Assembly: GCA_045561055.1 (NCBI GenBank)
Contig: JBJKYL010000017.1
Coordinates: 1-64,000 of the forward strand
Direction: 5' to 3'
Length of the DNA: 64,000 nucleotides
Source of the DNA: SMWC01 sp045561055
GTDB taxonomy: Bacteria; Pseudomonadota; Gammaproteobacteria; Steroidobacterales; Rariloculaceae
Shown here piece by piece: positions 43,208 to 51,250 of this stretch; position 1 is the first letter of the stretch, and every line of letters starts with the position of its first letter. A model generated the notes under the pieces. The model saw nothing but the letters and a program-made list of their open reading frames with translations, did no database searches and was not told the DNA's origin. Made by a program: the position numbers and the translations under genes.

Positions 43208-44305
43208 ATGAGTCAGGCAGCCTCGGCAGCATTACGAACACATCTAAGTAATTTCATCATCCCGTGTACTGAGTCGCGTCTCGGTGAGAAGGGGAGTGCG
43301 TTTACAGTTTCGGGCGGTGACGATGGATTTCAGGTCGCTATTCAGCTTGGTTTCCCGGCAGATCGCAGTGCACCAGATATCGTGATGGCTCTTAGGGAGT
43401 ATTGCGCCCAGCTAGATCTTTTGGTTGCCCCAGAGTTTTCTATTACGTCTTCAATTCAGGCGCATTCAGTGCAGCACGGCCTTAAGCCACTCGAAGGTAT
43501 CAGCAATGTCGTCGCCGTTGCTTCTGGCAAAGGTGGCGTCGGAAAATCTACTGTGGCGGTCAATTTGGCGCTAGCTTTAGCTCAGGAAGGCGCTAGCATC
43601 GGCATTCTAGATGCCGACATCTATGGCCCGAGTCAACCGAGGATGTTGGGGCTTACGGGCGAACGGCCTATGACCCATGACGGCAAGACGCTCGAACCGC
43701 TAGAGGCGCATGGGATCAAGGCGATGTCGATTGGTTTCCTCGTCGATGATCAGCAGCCAATGGCCTGGCGCGGCCCAATGGTTACATCGGCATTGAATCA
43801 GTTGTTGACTGATACGCACTGGGGCGGGGTAGACTATTTGATCGTCGATATGCCACCGGGAACAGGTGATATACAGTTGACACTTGCGCAGCAGGTTCCC
43901 GTAAGTGGAGCCATTATCGTAACGACCCCGCAAGACATTGCTCTCGCGGACGCGCGCAAGGGTCTCGAGATGTTTCAGAAAGTCAACGTTCCGGTTCTAG
44001 GTATTGTAGAGAATATGAGTGTTCACGTGTGTTCGCAATGCGGACACGAGGAGTCGGTCTTCGGTCAAGCGGGTGGTTTACGGCTGGCTGAGCAGTACGA
44101 ATTGCCATTGCTTGGCGCGCTTCCGCTAGATAGTAGTATCGGAAAACAGACTGATCAAGGTATGCCTAGTGTGGTAGCGCAACCTGATAGCATTGTTGCG
44201 CGGACCTATCGTGGAATTGCAATTCGCGCTACGGCGTTGTTGGCGGTGGCAGGAAAGGATTACAGCAGTGTGTTTCCGACGATCACTGTAGAGGAGAACG
44301 GGTGA
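43208..44305 (+). CDS. apbC: Fe-S cluster carrier ATPase Mrp/ApbC
   Basis: A P-loop ATPase that delivers Fe-S clusters. N-terminal DUF59-like part (about residues 1-85, degenerate), deviant Walker A VVAVASGKGGVGKSTVAVNL, switch/Walker B VDYLIVDMPPGTGD, and the cluster-binding CSQC in MSVHVCSQCGHEE. 365 residues. It ends with TGA overlapping the GTG start of dcd by four bases. Confidence 0.95.
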   Translation: MSQAASAALRTHLSNFIIPCTESRLGEKGSAFTVSGGDDGFQVAIQLGFPADRSAPDIVMALREYCAQLDLLVAPEFSITSSIQAHSVQHGLKPLEGISNVVAVASGKGGVGKSTVAVNLALALAQEGASIGILDADIYGPSQPRMLGLTGERPMTHDGKTLEPLEAHGIKAMSIGFLVDDQQPMAWRGPMVTSALNQLLTDTHWGGVDYLIVDMPPGTGDIQLTLAQQVPVSGAIIVTTPQDIALADARKGLEMFQKVNVPVLGIVENMSVHVCSQCGHEESVFGQAGGLRLAEQYELPLLGALPLDSSIGKQTDQGMPSVVAQPDSIVARTYRGIAIRATALLAVAGKDYSSVFPTITVEENG

Positions 44306-44868
44306 GTATAAAGTCGGACCGCTGGATTCGCCGGATGGCAAGCGATCACGGCATGATCGAGCCGTTTGAGTACAATCAGATTCGTAGTGTTAATGACGAG
44401 CGCGTCATTTCCTACGGTACGTCGAGTTACGGTTACGATGTTCGTTGCGCTGCCGATTTTAAGGTTTTCACCAATATCAATTCCGCTATCGTAGACCCCA
44501 AAAAATTTGACGAATCTAGCTTTGTGGACAAGTGTTCCGATAGTTGTGTTATTCCGCCTAATTCGTTTGCTCTTGCTAGAACCATCGAGTACTTCCGAAT
44601 TCCTAGAACTGTCCTAACTGTCTGTCTCGGTAAATCCACCTACGCGCGCTGTGGGATAATTGTCAACGTCACGCCTCTGGAACCGGAATGGGAAGGGCAT
44701 GTGACACTCGAGTTCTCAAATACAACGCCTTTGCCCGCTCGCGTTTACGCGAACGAAGGTGTTGCGCAGATGATTTTTTTCGAGTCGGATGAATCTTGCG
44801 AGATCAGTTATTTAGACCGAGGCGGAAAATATCAGGGTCAGGAGGGCGTCACGCTACCGAAAACTTAG
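44302..44868 (+). CDS. dcd: dCTP deaminase
   Basis: Deaminates dCTP to dUTP for thymidylate synthesis. Motifs: SYGTSSYGYDVRCAADFKVF, PPNSFALARTIEYFRIPR, GKSTYARCGIIVNVTPLEPE with catalytic Glu, and GVAQMIFFESDE. 188 residues, complete. GTG start at 44302 within the apbC stop (GTGA), indicating translational coupling. It ends 3 nt from the convergent DUF3108 gene. Confidence 0.96.
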   Translation: MSIKSDRWIRRMASDHGMIEPFEYNQIRSVNDERVISYGTSSYGYDVRCAADFKVFTNINSAIVDPKKFDESSFVDKCSDSCVIPPNSFALARTIEYFRIPRTVLTVCLGKSTYARCGIIVNVTPLEPEWEGHVTLEFSNTTPLPARVYANEGVAQMIFFESDESCEISYLDRGGKYQGQEGVTLPKT

Positions 44869-44871
44869 ACT

Positions 44872-45627
44872 CTACTCGGCTAGATTACTGCGCCAGTTGA
44901 TGGATTCGAGTAGGAATACGGTTTGCGTTTCGCTGTCATTTTTTTGTTCAATACGTACGGGCAGCTGATGTAGTTTAGGGGCTGCCCAGATGAGTGTTTG
45001 TCGCGACGATCCCTCGCGTTCTTGAACAAACACACGGGTCGAAAACTTCCCAAGCGCCGTTTGGACACGCTGATCGGATTCGACTACATTGGAGTATGTT
45101 TTCAGGCCGTTTTCGTCAACAAGCGTATAGTTATTGAGGGATGCCAATCGGGCGAGGTCAAGCATAAATTGCACTTGTATGGTGCCGGGATCGAGCGTGT
45201 TCTGTGTGATCGGGTACTGGTTCTGTTGTTCTGCCGAGATAACAGTTGCAAGGTCTTCGTTCCAGTCAAAAATAATGTGGATATTGTCTCTGCCGCTGTT
45301 GCTACCATCTTCGAACCAGAATTCTAGCGGGGTAATCGTTCCTTCCTTAGATAGGAATACACTTCGCTGTATCAATGGCTTCGGGGCGATAAAACGCAGT
45401 AACCCATGGAAACGAGAGGTTGAGCTAAATTGATAGTGGTTGCCATATTCGTCGTATTGCAGAGAAAATTCAGAGCGGCCGACTATCCGGCCTTTGTAGC
45501 TGATTTGATAGGTGGCCGCGTAAGGGCGAATAGCGGGGTCTTCGCTCGCTATTGCTAGCCCCATTTTCATTAATAGTGCTCCGGTGAGCGCGGTGATGAG
45601 AAGCCGATATTGAGTTCTAGAACCCAT
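44872..45627 (-). CDS. Exported DUF3108 family protein
   Basis: A secreted, probably periplasmic beta-rich protein of about 251 residues. After a signal peptide (YRLLITALTGALLMKMGLAI) come PYAATYQISYKGRIVGRSEF, the 'Y.....G...G' opening of DUF3108, then HFHGLLRF-like FSSTSRFHGLLRFI, TIQVQFMLDLARL and AAPKLHQLPVRIEQK. Function unknown; the family is found next to purM/purN in gammaproteobacteria. The start at ATG 45627 lies 5 nt after purM; GTG 45648 would overlap purM and add seven residues. Confidence 0.83.
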   Translation of the reverse strand: MGSRTQYRLLITALTGALLMKMGLAIASEDPAIRPYAATYQISYKGRIVGRSEFSLQYDEYGNHYQFSSTSRFHGLLRFIAPKPLIQRSVFLSKEGTITPLEFWFEDGSNSGRDNIHIIFDWNEDLATVISAEQQNQYPITQNTLDPGTIQVQFMLDLARLASLNNYTLVDENGLKTYSNVVESDQRVQTALGKFSTRVFVQEREGSSRQTLIWAAPKLHQLPVRIEQKNDSETQTVFLLESINWRSNLAE

Positions 45628-45631
45628 AGGG

Positions 45632-46663
45632 TTAATCGACCATGACACGCTTCGTAGAGTCGGCGACGACTGAGCCTATCAGCCACGCAGATTCACCACT
45701 TTGTATTAGAGACGAGAGTGCTGACTCAGCGTGCTCGGGTGCGACTATAACGACCATCCCGACGCCGCAGTTGAACGTGCGCAGCATTTCTTTTTTTGTG
45801 ACACCGTTTTCCTCGAGCCAGCGGAATACGGCCGGTGTTCGCCATGCGGACTGTTGCAGATTGACGCTGAGACCTTCAGGTAGTACGCGTGGGATATTCT
45901 CGGTTAGACCACCACCAGTAATATGGGAAATGCCTTTCACGTCTGTCGCGCCGAGAAGATCGGCTATAGCGTTAACATAAATTCGGGTCGGCTCGAGCAG
46001 ATGTTCGATCAATGGGCGTCCATCGAGTTCTAGCGATTCGGCGTCTGGAAAACTCTGGAGTATGCGCCGGATTAGCGAGAAGCCGTTCGAATGTGGGCCG
46101 GAAGAGGCCAGCCCGATAACGCTATCGCCAGCATTTATCCGTTCACCGTCTACAATCTTTTTTTGTTCCACAACACCGACGCAAAACCCGGCGAGATCGT
46201 ACTCGCCGGCGGCATGCATTCCTGGATGTTCTGCTGTCTCCCCGCCTATTAATGCGGCCCCTGCGAGTTCGCAACCTCGAGCAATACCCTCGATTACGCG
46301 GGTGGCTACCTGTACATCCAGCCGGGGCGTAGCAAAATAATCGAGAAAGAATAATGGCTCAGCGCCGAGAACGATCACATCGTTGACACACATAGCCACC
46401 AGGTCGATTCCAATCTTGTCGTGTGCATCATGTTCTAAGACTAGCTTTAGTTTCGTTCCGACACCATCGGTTCCTGAAACGAGAATAGGCTCGTCATAGC
46501 GATTTGTGCAGAGCTTGAACAGACCCCCAAAACCGCCCAGGTTACCGATAACCTCTGGGCGTGACGTGCGAGCGACCGCCCCCTTGATTCGGTTCACGAG
46601 TTCTTCTCCAGCATCTATATCGACGCCGGCGGCCTTGTACGTTAGTGATTTCTTCGATGTCAT
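45632..46663 (-). CDS. purM: Phosphoribosylformylglycinamidine cyclo-ligase (AIR synthetase)
   Basis: Fifth step of purine synthesis, ATP-dependent closure to aminoimidazole ribonucleotide. SYKAAGVDIDAGEELVNRIK-type N-terminus (here LTYKAAGVDIDAGEELVNRI), ISGTDGVGTKLK-like VSGTDGVGTKLKL, GIDLVAMCVNDVIVLGAEPL, GGETAEHPGM and HITGGGLTENIPRVLP. About 343 residues from ATG 46663, preceded by GAGAAG; the open frame extends 28 non-conserved codons further. Divergent from the DUF2066 gene, which starts 75 nt away. Confidence 0.96.
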   Translation of the reverse strand: MTSKKSLTYKAAGVDIDAGEELVNRIKGAVARTSRPEVIGNLGGFGGLFKLCTNRYDEPILVSGTDGVGTKLKLVLEHDAHDKIGIDLVAMCVNDVIVLGAEPLFFLDYFATPRLDVQVATRVIEGIARGCELAGAALIGGETAEHPGMHAAGEYDLAGFCVGVVEQKKIVDGERINAGDSVIGLASSGPHSNGFSLIRRILQSFPDAESLELDGRPLIEHLLEPTRIYVNAIADLLGATDVKGISHITGGGLTENIPRVLPEGLSVNLQQSAWRTPAVFRWLEENGVTKKEMLRTFNCGVGMVVIVAPEHAESALSSLIQSGESAWLIGSVVADSTKRVMVD

Positions 46664-46738
46664 GATTTTCTTCTCGAGCTGGGCTGAGGCAGGCCTGAGA
46701 CCGGTATAATATGTTAGCTTAATCTTCCGTGGACAGTA

Positions 46739-47833
46739 ATGACCCAAATCTTCTTAAACGGTGGTATTGCCCGAGTTGCCCAAACTCTGGTTACTATCAT
46801 TGCTCTAAACGGCATTTGTTCGGTTTCTTTTGCTGCTATTGTTGATGATCTCTATAGCGTTAAGGTAAGCCGTAATCTAGATCTCGTTCCTGGCCAAATG
46901 CCACGTACGCTAGAGGAGGAGACTCGTTTTGCGATGAGCCAGCTCTTGGTGCGCGTGACGGGACGGGTTGATGCCGCGCTGGAGCCGGACCTGGCCGATA
47001 TGCTGGTAAATGCCAGCGATTACACCTCCGAGATCGGGCCTTTGGATCGGGAAACGTTACTTGTAACGTTCAATCCGCTCCTAGTCGAACCGGCGCTGAT
47101 GGCAAGGGAACAGCCTATCTGGGGATCGGAAAGGCCTCTTACGCTATTGTGGCTGGCTTTAGATTCAGAGTGGGGCGAGCGTGGCATCCTTTCGGCTGGT
47201 GAGTTGACTAGAGATTTAAGTCCCGCATTCTTGGAGTTGCAGGCTGAACTCCGTGAGGAATTGGCAATGATCGCGTTAGATCGCGGGTTACTGCTTTCGT
47301 TACCACTCCTAGATTTAGAGGACATGAACGCATTAAGCTTCGTAGATATCTGGGCTGGCTTTAATAATCAGATAACGCGTGCTTCTGAGCGTTATGGAGT
47401 GGATGCTATCGTCAGTATCCGTATGCGTGTTAATCAATTCGGCGTTGACGTTCGGTGGACCTTGCTTAAGGATGGTGATCAATTCGCGTTGGCGGGTAAT
47501 TCGATTCGCGAAGGTTTAGATAGCCTCGGGGATTTTTATGCGGCAGAGTTTAGTACTCTCGGTGGTGCGCGTGAAACAGCGATGAAAATCACGGGAGTTG
47601 ATTCTCTTGATGATTATGGACGTGTCATGCGCTATCTAGAGTCGCTTAGTTTGGTTGATGCCGTAGCTGCTGAAGAGCTTGTCGATAGTGCTCTCTTTCT
47701 GCGTGTTAATGCACGCGGAGGCCGGGAAATTCTAGGGCGCGTGGTCGGGCTTAGTAGGCTCCTTAGTCTTGTCGACCTAGCACCGGGAGAGGAACCTGGA
47801 CGTGAAAGTTTGACGTTTACGTTCAACCCGTAA
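46739..47833 (+). CDS. Exported DUF2066 family protein
   Basis: A 364-residue secreted protein, with a signal segment VAQTLVTIIALNGICSVSFA. DUF2066 pattern: DDLYSVKVSRNLDL, then RFAMSQLLVRVTGRVDAALE, LLVTFNPLLVEPALMAREQP, WGSERPLTLLWLALDSEWGE and RYGVDAIVSIRMRVNQFGVD. The function is unknown; it commonly sits between purM and hda in gammaproteobacteria. It is the first gene of a three-gene unit with the phosphatidyltransferase and hda. Confidence 0.85.
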   Translation: MTQIFLNGGIARVAQTLVTIIALNGICSVSFAAIVDDLYSVKVSRNLDLVPGQMPRTLEEETRFAMSQLLVRVTGRVDAALEPDLADMLVNASDYTSEIGPLDRETLLVTFNPLLVEPALMAREQPIWGSERPLTLLWLALDSEWGERGILSAGELTRDLSPAFLELQAELREELAMIALDRGLLLSLPLLDLEDMNALSFVDIWAGFNNQITRASERYGVDAIVSIRMRVNQFGVDVRWTLLKDGDQFALAGNSIREGLDSLGDFYAAEFSTLGGARETAMKITGVDSLDDYGRVMRYLESLSLVDAVAAEELVDSALFLRVNARGGREILGRVVGLSRLLSLVDLAPGEEPGRESLTFTFNP

Positions 47834-47845
47834 GGAAAAGTGAAG

Positions 47846-48415
47846 ATGAGACTCGGTTGGTTGCCTAACGCGATTTGTTTGTTCCGGGTACTCCTTATCT
47901 GGCCAATTGTTCTCTTACTAGTACGTGAAGAGTATCTTGTTGCGCTACTGTTGATTGCAATCGCGGGTATTTCCGACGGGTTGGATGGATTCTTTGCACG
48001 GAGATTCGATTGGCACACGCGTTTGGGTAGTGTTCTCGATCCGGCGGCAGATAAACTTCTCACATTATTTGTTTTTTTGACTCTTAGCTATCTGGGGCTT
48101 GTACCTTTTGCGCTTACGGTGTTGGTTGTAGTGCGGGATATCGTTATCGTTTTAGGTGCGTTGGCGTATCAGCTTTTGATCGAACCGGTTTACGGTCGGC
48201 CGGCGCTCGTTAGTAAATTAAATTCGGCTGCCCAGCTAGTTTTTGTGCTTTCCACAATTTCAGCTGCTTCGTTCGGATTGCCATCACAGGGAGTAGTGTT
48301 GGTCCTTGGTGCTGCCGTCACATTCACAAGTATTATTAGCGGGCTTAATTATGTTATCGGCAGAAGTAAGGAAGCCTGGCGTAAAACTTACAACCCGGTC
48401 GCTGCGGAAAACTGA
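47846..48415 (+). CDS. CDP-alcohol phosphatidyltransferase family protein
   Basis: An integral membrane enzyme transferring a phosphatidyl group from CDP-diacylglycerol to an alcohol. The signature is complete: ISDGLDGFFARRFDWHTRLG then SVLDPAADKLL (D-G-x2-A-R-x8-G-x3-D-x3-D). About 190 residues with five to six helices. It resembles PgsA-type glycerol-3-phosphate transferases and the paralogue found beside hda; the alcohol used is uncertain. ATG 47846 lies ten bases after AAGGA. Confidence 0.87.
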   Translation: MRLGWLPNAICLFRVLLIWPIVLLLVREEYLVALLLIAIAGISDGLDGFFARRFDWHTRLGSVLDPAADKLLTLFVFLTLSYLGLVPFALTVLVVVRDIVIVLGALAYQLLIEPVYGRPALVSKLNSAAQLVFVLSTISAASFGLPSQGVVLVLGAAVTFTSIISGLNYVIGRSKEAWRKTYNPVAAEN

Positions 48416-48419
48416 CCGG

Positions 48420-49115
48420 ATGACACAGGTGCCTCTGCCGCTCGTGTTAGGAAAACACAGCCGATTCGAAACGTTTGTCGAGGGCCGGAATAGTGGGGTC
48501 ATCAAGCATCTTCATGCGATAGGATCTGGCCGAATCTCGTGTGTCGTTTGGGCCTGGGGTCGGGTAGGTTCTGGAAAAAGTCATTTGCTACAGGCGCTGT
48601 GTGCTCGCGCGAGCTGGGCGCGTGCAATGTATCTGCCACTTCGGGAAGCTCGGGGGGCCGGTTGCGATTTACTTCAAGGACTCGGGAAACTGGACATCCT
48701 AGCTCTCGACGATGTGGATGCGGTCAGCGGCAGTAGAGTCTGGGATGAAGCATTGTTCGATCTCTATAATAGATTGCGTGAAAATAACGGCTCTCTTGTG
48801 GTGACTAGTCGTCAGGCGCCGGCAGGGACGATGTTTTCCCTACCCGACCTTGCGTCACGTGCTACTAGTGCAGTGGTTTATCGACTGCGACCACTGAATG
48901 AAGAGCAGTTGCTGCAAGCGTTGAAAGGACACGCGAATTCACGTGGATTAGATCTATCGGATTCTGCTGCTCGCTATTTGTTATCGATGGTAAGTCGGGA
49001 TATGGGAGTTATCTGCCGCTGGTTGGACGATCTCGATACGGCTGCGTTGATCGCAAAGCGGCGAGTGACGATTCCGTTTATTAGTCAGCTGCTGTCGGCG
49101 CGATTAGGAGAGTAA
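48420..49115 (+). CDS. hda: DnaA regulatory inactivator Hda
   Basis: A DnaA-related AAA+ protein that, with the beta clamp, hydrolyses DnaA-ATP after initiation. The start at ATG 48420 gives MTQVPLPLVLG, whose QVPLPL is a beta-clamp-binding motif as in E. coli Hda. P-loop VWAWGRVGSGKSHLLQALCA; Walker B LDILALDDVDAV; sensor DLASRATSAVVYRLRPL. About 231 residues. It begins 4 nt after the phosphatidyltransferase stop. Confidence 0.92.
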   Translation: MTQVPLPLVLGKHSRFETFVEGRNSGVIKHLHAIGSGRISCVVWAWGRVGSGKSHLLQALCARASWARAMYLPLREARGAGCDLLQGLGKLDILALDDVDAVSGSRVWDEALFDLYNRLRENNGSLVVTSRQAPAGTMFSLPDLASRATSAVVYRLRPLNEEQLLQALKGHANSRGLDLSDSAARYLLSMVSRDMGVICRWLDDLDTAALIAKRRVTIPFISQLLSARLGE

Positions 49116-49307
49116 TTAGAGCTATTATCTCGTCCGTGCTGCGATCACCGGCAAACAAATGAAGCCGATACCGAACCGACGCTCAGCGCAGCGACCGCAA
49201 GATTGGTCAGACCTGGAACGGCACTAGTGAAATCTAGTTATAAGATAACGAAGTAGGAGAACGGTATTTTTTCGCTGGCTCGGCGAAATGCCGTGATAGG
49301 TTTGAGT
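49116..49307. other. Convergent intergenic stretch, nothing supported
   Basis: Between hda and wrbA. Only a weak hairpin (TTCGC...GCGAA near 49268-49284) was seen. No T-run in the right place, no RNA gene. Confidence 0.2.
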
Positions 49308-49904
49308 TTATGTTTTGGAAGCTAGCGTTAGCGCTAGGGTTGCGACACGTTCACCCAATGTTTTAGCAAGATCGCGTTCGTGTTGGGAAAGTGATGCGTT
49401 CCAGTCTGTAGCAAGATGCGAAGCGCCGTATGGGCCTCCACCCGTTCTTGTTTCCCGAGTTGCTGTATTAGTGTAGGGAATTCCAGTCCATAACATGCCG
49501 TGGTGCATGAGAGGTAGGACCATAGTAAGTAGCGTAGTTTCCTGACCTCCGTGTATGCTGCTAGTGGATGTAAATACGCCGGCGGGCTTGTTTACTAATG
49601 AACCTTCTAGCCATAGAGCACTTGTTCCATCGATGAAATATTTTAGCGGTGCTGCCATGTTGCCGAACCGCGTCGGGCTGCCGAGTAATAAGCCGTCGCA
49701 AGTTTTTAGATCCTCAAGTGTGGCGTAAGGCGAGCCTGTATCAGGTACAGCTGATTTTTCGGATTCGACGCCTGTTGAGACTTTTGGAACTGTACGTAGT
49801 ATAGCTTCTGCTCCCGCTATCTCTACGCCACGTGCAGCGTGTCTGGCTAGTTCGGCTGTTTGCCCTTTCTGCGAATAATATAGGATGAGGACATTTGCTG
49901 TCAT
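49308..49904 (-). CDS. wrbA: NAD(P)H:quinone oxidoreductase, WrbA type
   Basis: A tetrameric flavodoxin-like FMN enzyme that reduces quinones by two electrons. FMN sites: LILYYSQKGQTAELARHAAR and LLGSPTRFGNMAAPLKYFID; FTSTSSIHGGQETTLLTMVL is the WrbA-specific block. 198 residues. It shares four bases with arsC upstream (ATGA at 49901-49904), forming a coupled pair. Confidence 0.92.
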   Translation of the reverse strand: MTANVLILYYSQKGQTAELARHAARGVEIAGAEAILRTVPKVSTGVESEKSAVPDTGSPYATLEDLKTCDGLLLGSPTRFGNMAAPLKYFIDGTSALWLEGSLVNKPAGVFTSTSSIHGGQETTLLTMVLPLMHHGMLWTGIPYTNTATRETRTGGGPYGASHLATDWNASLSQHERDLAKTLGERVATLALTLASKT

Positions 49905-50251
49905 TCGAACAGCTCCAGTATGGTATTTGGTGGACGTCCTATCCGTGCGCCCTCAGCGATTTCAACGATTGGACGCTGGATAAGTATTGGAAATGTGTTC
50001 AGGACTTGTAGGATCTGCTCTTCCGTCGCCGTTGCTAGGTCTATATTAGCGTCTTTGAATTCTGGCTCACCTGTCCGGACGAGATTTTGTATGTCGAGCC
50101 CTAGTTTTCTAGCAAGTGATTTAAGCTCGTTGCTTGAAGGTGGGTTAACGAGATACTCAATTATCTGAAATTTTATTCCTTTTTTTTCGAGAAGCGCTAC
50201 GGTTGAGCGTGATTTAGAGCAGTTAGGATTATGATAGATTATAGCTTTCAT
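49901..50251 (-). CDS. arsC: Arsenate reductase (glutaredoxin-dependent)
   Basis: Reduces arsenate to arsenite using glutathione and glutaredoxin. IIYHNPNCSKSRSTVALLEK holds the catalytic Cys (NPNCSKS); LVRTGEPEF and IQRPIVEIAEGARIGRPPNT follow with the conserved Arg residues. 116 residues. No ars operon regulator or efflux gene is present; the pairing with wrbA is common in gammaproteobacteria, so a general thiol/quinone redox role is also possible. Confidence 0.9.
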   Translation of the reverse strand: MKAIIYHNPNCSKSRSTVALLEKKGIKFQIIEYLVNPPSSNELKSLARKLGLDIQNLVRTGEPEFKDANIDLATATEEQILQVLNTFPILIQRPIVEIAEGARIGRPPNTILELFE

Positions 50252-50444
50252 TTGTAAGTGACTAACATTTAATAAAAAATAAATACTTATACTTAGAGGT
50301 TACCTTGAATACACTTGGAGCCTTGAATGTACTTCGTTAGTAGTTTAGGAATCTCAGCGAAGGTATGCCAGATATTTTTTATCGTGCTTGACGTCTGTAA
50401 TAGGCCCCTGTTAGGTTTAACCCACTCTCTATGACAAAAATGTA

Positions 50445-50759
50445 ATGATTTATACCTGGGTTAAGTTTCGACTCATAATCCTAGCGGTTATCGCCTTCAT
50501 TGTTGGGTGCGCTGCATCCGCTCCTGTGCAGGAGATGAGTGACGCGCGCCAGGCGATTACCGCCGCTGTGGATGCTGATGCGGCTCAGCTTGCACCGGTG
50601 TTGTTAGATGAGGCCCAGCGTTATCTAGATGTAGCCGAGGGGCAGATACGTGATCGCTCGTTCAATTTGGCACTTACGAATGCTATTAGAGCCAGAAACA
50701 TTGCCGTTGAAGCCTTGCAGACGGCCCAGGACGCCCCAGCCCGGCCTGTTGATGATTGA
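50445..50759 (+). CDS. DUF4398-like small lipoprotein
   Basis: A 104-residue lipoprotein: lipobox IVGC after RLIILAVIAF, then AASAPVQEMSDARQAITAAV, DADAAQLAPVLLDEAQRYLD and AEGQIRDRSFNLALTNAIRA. The DARQAI..A..A.A..LAP..L..A...L..A pattern is DUF4398, an alpha-helical periplasmic segment of unknown function. It ends 10 nt before acyP. Confidence 0.72.
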   Translation: MIYTWVKFRLIILAVIAFIVGCAASAPVQEMSDARQAITAAVDADAAQLAPVLLDEAQRYLDVAEGQIRDRSFNLALTNAIRARNIAVEALQTAQDAPARPVDD

Positions 50760-50769
50760 TTTTCCGTAG

Positions 50770-51048
50770 ATGAGTGTTGGCGAGCAAGCTGTGCGCTGTC
50801 TCGTCAGGGGACGGGTTCAAGGTGTTTGGTATAGAGCAACAGCTAAAAAACAGGCGCAAAGACTGAATCTTCGTGGTTGGGTGAAAAATTTACCGGATGG
50901 CAGAGTTGAGGCTGTTATCGCGGGCTTGCCACAGGCTGTCGCAGAGTTTTGTGGTTGGCTATGGGTAGGTCCGCCCGATGCAAGTGTCACCGGTGTTACT
51001 ATCGCTGAATGGTCTAAGGAAGTCAGCCCGGGATTCGAAATGACTTAA
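50770..51048 (+). CDS. acyP: Acylphosphatase
   Basis: Hydrolyses acyl phosphates. The active-site Arg is in RGRVQGVWYRATAKKQAQRL and the catalytic Asn in GWVKNLPDGRVEAVI. 92 residues, complete. It follows the small lipoprotein by 10 nt. The 200 bases after it hold no supported feature. Confidence 0.93.
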   Translation: MSVGEQAVRCLVRGRVQGVWYRATAKKQAQRLNLRGWVKNLPDGRVEAVIAGLPQAVAEFCGWLWVGPPDASVTGVTIAEWSKEVSPGFEMT

Positions 51049-51250
51049 AGTATGATGCTCGTGTCTGGGAGGAGCGTTGATTGTCCGGTCAGTGGCTTTC
51101 TCGAAGATAGAAAAACTTAGGGCGGATGTCTCCTTTTAGAAGATGTACCCAGCTAGCAGGCAGAAAATAAAGGAAAGCAAGCACCTCAGATGCGGATCTT
51201 AAAGTTTCCGAATTAAGTAGCCACCGCAAGGAACAAAAGGCCTAATTGGC